Assembly: GCA_900551195.1 (NCBI GenBank)
Contig: URVD01000082.1
Location: 1 to 7,601, forward strand
Origin: an uncultured Collinsella sp.
GTDB lineage: Bacteria > Actinomycetota > Coriobacteriia > Coriobacteriales > Coriobacteriaceae
Direction of reading: 5' to 3'
DNA: 7,601 nt
Part shown: one piece after another, positions 4,610 through 7,601 of the stretch
How positions within the stretch are numbered: the first letter of the stretch is position 1
How the letters are laid out: each line of letters starts with the position of its first letter
Notes under the pieces: generated by a model
The model's database searches: none
Told to the model about the DNA's origin: nothing
Seen by the model: only the letters and a program-made list of their open reading frames with translations
Program-made: the position numbers and the translations under genes

Positions 4610-6679
4610 ATGTCTTCCCAGATGACGGTTATTATCGCCGGTATCGTGCTGGTTGTGGCCATCGTGGTCGCGCTGGTCATCATGCGTCGCGGCGATTCCC
4701 GTTTTACCTACGATACGCAGCATGGAACGGCCCCGCGCGCCACCGAGGGCGAGGGCAATACCGCGGCGACCGCCTTTAAGGGCCGCTTCTCCATCCTCAC
4801 CACGGGTGTGGGCGCGATGTTCGCGGCGCTTGCCGTCAAGCTGTGGGGCATGCAGATGGTCTCGTCGGACTATTACGAAAAGCAGGCTAATAGCAATCAG
4901 ACGCGCACCGTTACCACACCCGCTGTGCGCGGCCGCATTCTCGACCGCAATGGCGTGGCACTTGTCCAGAACCGTCCCTCACTTGCTGTCGTGGCCTACC
5001 GCGACCTTGCCGAGGATGAGGTTCTGGTTCGCCATCTTGCCAACGTGCTCGGTATGCCCTACGTGGCGGTTCTGCGCAATATTCAGGACAATTCCGAGGG
5101 TGCTCAGAGCCTGCATACCATCGCGACGGACGTCCGTCGTTCCACGGTTGCCTATATCAAGGAGCACGCAGGCGAGTTCCCGGGCGTCAAGATTGCCGAG
5201 CGTACCGAGCGCCAGTACCCGTACGGCGAGACGGCCTGTCACATTTTGGGCTATACCGGCACCATTACCTCCGAGCAGCTCGAGGCCCAGAATAAGAAAA
5301 CCTCTGGCGATGATGATGCTTCTGCTGGCAAGATTACGTACCAGTCGGGCGATATCGTGGGCCAGGCGGGTGTTGAGAGCTACTACGAAAACCTGCTGCA
5401 GGGTATTCGTGGCGAGCAGACCGTCAAGGTCGATGCCTCGGGCAATGTGACCGGTCAGGCCGGCGCCGTGCCCGCCAAGGCCGGCTCCGACATTAAGCTC
5501 ACGCTCGACCTTAAGATCCAACAGGCCTGTGAGACGGCGCTGGCGAGCGCCATCGAGCTTGCCAAGACCACCGGCTACAGCAATGCCGGCAACGGCGCTG
5601 TGGTGTGTCTCGATCCCAACAATGGTGAGATCCTGGGCATGGCGAGCGAGCCCAAGTTCGATCCGTCCGTCTTTATCGGCGGCGTCTCAAATGACGTGTG
5701 GACCGAGCTCAATGATGACAAGGGTTCGCACCCGCTGCTCAACCGCGCCATTAGCGGACAGTACATGTCGGCCTCGACCATCAAGCCGCTCTCGGCACTG
5801 GCCGGTCTTGAGTTTGGAACCTACACTTCAACGCAGACAACCAACTGCACGGGCTATTGGACGGGCTTGGGCAAGGCTTGGGGCAAGCGCTGCTGGCTGA
5901 CGTCTGGACACGGCACCATGACGCTGCAGTCGGGTATTGCCAACTCGTGCGACCCCGTCTTCTACGATATGGGCAAGGCGTTCTTTTATGACGAGCAACA
6001 TTCCGAGGGCCTGCAGGAGGTCTTTCGTCGCTGGGGCCTAGGCAAGACCTGCGGTATCGATTTGCCGAGTGAGGGCGCGGGCCGTATTCCCGATGCCGAG
6101 TGGAAAGAGTCGTACTTTACCGACGCCTCTGCCGAGGACCGCAAGTGGAATGCCGGCGATATGACCAACATTGCCATCGGCCAGGGCGACATTTTGGTGA
6201 CGCCTCTGCAGATGGCATGCGCCTACATGGGCCTTGCCAACGGCGGTAAGCAGTACGTGCCTCACGTGTTTTTGTCTGCCGTGTCGCGCGATGGCGACGG
6301 CGATGCCTATAAGTACAACGGCAAAGGCAAGAAGAAGCGCCTGGAGGCCAAGATCAACAGCGATTCGGATTTGGCTCTTGTTCGCAACGGCATACACGAC
6401 GTGATTTACACGGCATCGACGTCCCTGGCGGCTCACTTTGGCACCCTGACGCCGCAGGTATACGGCAAGTCGGGCACGGGCGAGAAAAGCGGCGAGGACG
6501 AATACGCGTGGTTCTGCGCCTATGCGCCGGCCGATGATCCCAAGTATGTCATCGCTACTGTCCTGGAGCAGGGCGGCGGTGGCTCAGATACCGCGATGCA
6601 TGTCGTGCGCGACGTGCTCGGCGCGATTTATGACGAGCCCGATACCTCTTCGGCCTCGGGCGATTCTTCGGTTCGATAG
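4610..6679 (+). CDS. mrdA: Penicillin-binding protein 2 (elongation-specific class B transpeptidase)
   Basis: PBP2 crosslinks new peptidoglycan outside the membrane as partner of RodA. ATG 4610 follows AGGGGAGG (4595-4602) at seven bases. The 689 residues include a first hydrophobic helix (about 6-25), a hydrophilic linker (26-57), a second helix (about 60-83), the dimerisation/pedestal domain (about 103-285, starting RGRILDRNG) and the transpeptidase domain (about 298-675). Catalytic motifs are S389-T-I-K392 (nucleophile Ser389), S446-C-D448 and K620-S-G-T. The SxxK motif lies in YMSASTIKP instead of the usual YxPGSTFKP. Cys413, Cys428, His434 and Cys447 have the spacing I recall for the PBP2 zinc site. 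A low-complexity insert (about 228-242, Lys/Ser/Asp) interrupts the pedestal. Most PBP2 proteins have one N-terminal helix; two here would place the linker in the cytoplasm. An FtsI/PBP3 identity is less likely because of the SCD motif and the mre/rodA neighbours. Confidence 0.96.
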   Translation: MSSQMTVIIAGIVLVVAIVVALVIMRRGDSRFTYDTQHGTAPRATEGEGNTAATAFKGRFSILTTGVGAMFAALAVKLWGMQMVSSDYYEKQANSNQTRTVTTPAVRGRILDRNGVALVQNRPSLAVVAYRDLAEDEVLVRHLANVLGMPYVAVLRNIQDNSEGAQSLHTIATDVRRSTVAYIKEHAGEFPGVKIAERTERQYPYGETACHILGYTGTITSEQLEAQNKKTSGDDDASAGKITYQSGDIVGQAGVESYYENLLQGIRGEQTVKVDASGNVTGQAGAVPAKAGSDIKLTLDLKIQQACETALASAIELAKTTGYSNAGNGAVVCLDPNNGEILGMASEPKFDPSVFIGGVSNDVWTELNDDKGSHPLLNRAISGQYMSASTIKPLSALAGLEFGTYTSTQTTNCTGYWTGLGKAWGKRCWLTSGHGTMTLQSGIANSCDPVFYDMGKAFFYDEQHSEGLQEVFRRWGLGKTCGIDLPSEGAGRIPDAEWKESYFTDASAEDRKWNAGDMTNIAIGQGDILVTPLQMACAYMGLANGGKQYVPHVFLSAVSRDGDGDAYKYNGKGKKKRLEAKINSDSDLALVRNGIHDVIYTASTSLAAHFGTLTPQVYGKSGTGEKSGEDEYAWFCAYAPADDPKYVIATVLEQGGGGSDTAMHVVRDVLGAIYDEPDTSSASGDSSVR

Positions 6680-6683
6680 GAGG
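6677..6683 (+). promoter_or_regulatory. Shine-Dalgarno of rodA overlapping mrdA stop
   Basis: TAGGAGG includes the mrdA stop codon TAG and ends five bases before ATG 6689. The overlap of stop codon and binding site suggests that the transpeptidase and polymerase are translated in a coupled way. Confidence 0.7.
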
Positions 6684-6688
6684 TTGCG

Positions 6689-7601
6689 ATGGATTTTTCT
6701 CCGGCGGATCTGTTCCGTTCAACCAAGACCGGCTCTCGCAGCAGCCTGGACCGCGTCAACAAGCAACTTTCGGCCTCGCGCGGTACGTTTCGCCAAAAGG
6801 TGCATATCGGTGTGCTGCTGGCTACCGTCGCGCTCGTTGCCTATGGCGCCATCATTATTTGGTCGGCGTCACAGTTTAAGGCCGACGCCTCATTCTCGCG
6901 CCACCTGCTGGGCATTGGCATTGGCGCGGTGCTTGCGGTGCTCGTCTGGCGTACCGATCTGCGCGGCATCTCTAACTTCTCGACGGCGCTGCTCGTCATT
7001 GACCTTATTGTGATCTTCTCGCCCAAGATTCCGGGCCTGTCCTATACGGGCGGTCTGGGCATGACGGGCTGGATCAAGATTCCCGGTATCGGCTTGACAT
7101 TCCAGCCGGTTGAGCTTGCCAAGCTCATCACCATCTTCTTTATCGCCACGCTTGGCTCGCAGTATAACGGTCGCATCGATACCGTTCGCGACTACGTCAA
7201 GCTCTGCGGCATGCTGTCCATTCCGTTTTTGGCCGTCGTCGCCATGGGCGACTTGGGCTCGGGCCTGGTCGTGCTGGTCTCGGGCGCCATCGTCATCTGC
7301 ATGAGCGGTGCACGCCGCGAATGGGTGCTGTCGACCCTGGCCCTGCTCGTGGGCCTGGTGGCCCTCGTCCTGGCGCTCGATTCGGTCTTTGATTCGTTGC
7401 TCGGCCACGATGTGCTCATCAAGCAGTATCAGATGAACCGTCTGACGGTCTTTATCGACCCCGATAATGCCGATTCGGACGATGCCTACAACCTGCAGCA
7501 GTCGCTTATCGCCGTTGGCTCGGGCGGCTTCTTTGGTAAGGGTTTGGCCAGTCCTACGGCACTCTTGATGATGCCCCAAGACTTGATAATGCCGATGATA
7601 C
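6689..7601 (+). CDS. rodA: RodA, SEDS-family peptidoglycan glycosyltransferase (3' end not in window)
   Basis: RodA is a polytopic membrane enzyme that polymerises lipid II into glycan strands and works in complex with PBP2. The 304 visible residues start at ATG 6689. A basic cytoplasmic N-terminus of about 36 residues, longer than in many RodA proteins, precedes the first helix (about 39-60). More helices lie near 72-88, 97-111, 142-156, 171-188, 190-206 and 212-232. Family motifs are GWIKIPGIGLTFQPVELAKL (127-146), MGDLGSGLVV (186-195, cf. PDLGTALV) and an acidic external loop FIDPDNADSDDAYN (255-268), where the essential Asp of SEDS enzymes lies, followed by QQSLIAVGSGGFFGKGL (270-286). 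After about residue 287 the expected TQ...LPE..TDFIF signature is absent (PTALLMMPQDLI instead), so the last ~50 nt may not be true rodA. FtsW is the main alternative; linkage to mrdA and mre genes favours RodA. Confidence 0.93.
   Translation, partial: MDFSPADLFRSTKTGSRSSLDRVNKQLSASRGTFRQKVHIGVLLATVALVAYGAIIIWSASQFKADASFSRHLLGIGIGAVLAVLVWRTDLRGISNFSTALLVIDLIVIFSPKIPGLSYTGGLGMTGWIKIPGIGLTFQPVELAKLITIFFIATLGSQYNGRIDTVRDYVKLCGMLSIPFLAVVAMGDLGSGLVVLVSGAIVICMSGARREWVLSTLALLVGLVALVLALDSVFDSLLGHDVLIKQYQMNRLTVFIDPDNADSDDAYNLQQSLIAVGSGGFFGKGLASPTALLMMPQDLIMPMI
7564..7593 (+). repeat. Short imperfect direct repeat at the window end
   Basis: CTTGATGATGCC (7564-7575) and CTTGATAATGCC (7582-7593) differ at one base and are 18 bp apart. 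They lie exactly where the rodA product stops resembling RodA. The window ends eight bases later, so the full extent is unknown. Confidence 0.5.

Noticed and set aside
4036..4683. Minus-strand open frame opposite mreD
   Set aside because: It runs across the mreD-mrdA junction, is His/Arg/Asp/Gln-rich and has no domain; mreD is supported by position, helices and a Shine-Dalgarno sequence.
6890..7579. Minus-strand open frame of 229 codons opposite rodA
   Set aside because: It overlaps clear RodA motifs on the plus strand and encodes a Gln/Arg/Asp/His-rich product without recognisable features.
7553..7601. Tail read as the edge of a phage gene on the minus strand (GIIKSWGIIKSAVG resembles tape-measure proteins)
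   Set aside because: Sixteen residues are too few to support any family assignment; kept only as an unexplained loss of RodA similarity.
1..7601. tRNA, rRNA, CRISPR array, riboswitch, insertion sequence
   Set aside because: Coding sequence fills nearly the whole window; I saw no regularly spaced repeats, no tRNA cloverleaf, no transposase and no recognised riboswitch in the single 115-nt intergenic region.

Overview
The window is about 7.6 kb of high-GC bacterial DNA, coding almost throughout on the + strand. It holds the core cell-elongation (rod-shape) cluster mreB-mreC-mreD-mrdA(PBP2)-rodA. Upstream are the 3' part of a cyclophilin-type peptidyl-prolyl isomerase and a TPR protein with one membrane helix. 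The strong G/C preference at third codon positions, the repeated use of TTG start codons and this gene order suggest a rod-shaped actinobacterium, most likely of class Coriobacteriia (Collinsella-like). That assignment is inference from recall, not from a database comparison.

Layout. 1-523: cyclophilin, start outside the window. 535-1839: TPR/transmembrane protein, start TTG, 11 nt after the cyclophilin. 1840-1954: the only real intergenic region, with a 14-bp-stem hairpin and a candidate -10 element for mreB. 1955-2998 mreB (TTG start), 3020-4018 mreC (TTG start), 4030-4596 mreD, 4610-6679 mrdA, and 6689 to the window end rodA (incomplete). Gaps from mreB onward are only about 9-21 nt, each with a Shine-Dalgarno sequence, so mreB to rodA is read as one operon. 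The cyclophilin and TPR gene look like a separate small unit that may read through.

How they work together. MreB forms membrane-bound actin-like filaments. MreC and MreD link these to the enzymes outside the membrane. RodA polymerises glycan strands from lipid II, and PBP2 crosslinks them with its transpeptidase. The TPR protein is predicted to have cytoplasmic repeats and an external C-terminal domain. Its position makes it a candidate accessory factor, but nothing in its sequence proves a role in elongation.

No wholly new system was found; the core is a well-known machine. The points worth a second look are: a perfect 12-bp inverted repeat inside the first codons of mreC; a PBP2 with two predicted membrane helices, an unusual SxxK context and a Cys3-His set spaced like the PBP2 zinc site; the uncharacterised TPR protein; and an abrupt loss of RodA-like sequence in the last ~50 nt, where short repeats and unusual codons suggest a junction, frameshift or assembly problem.
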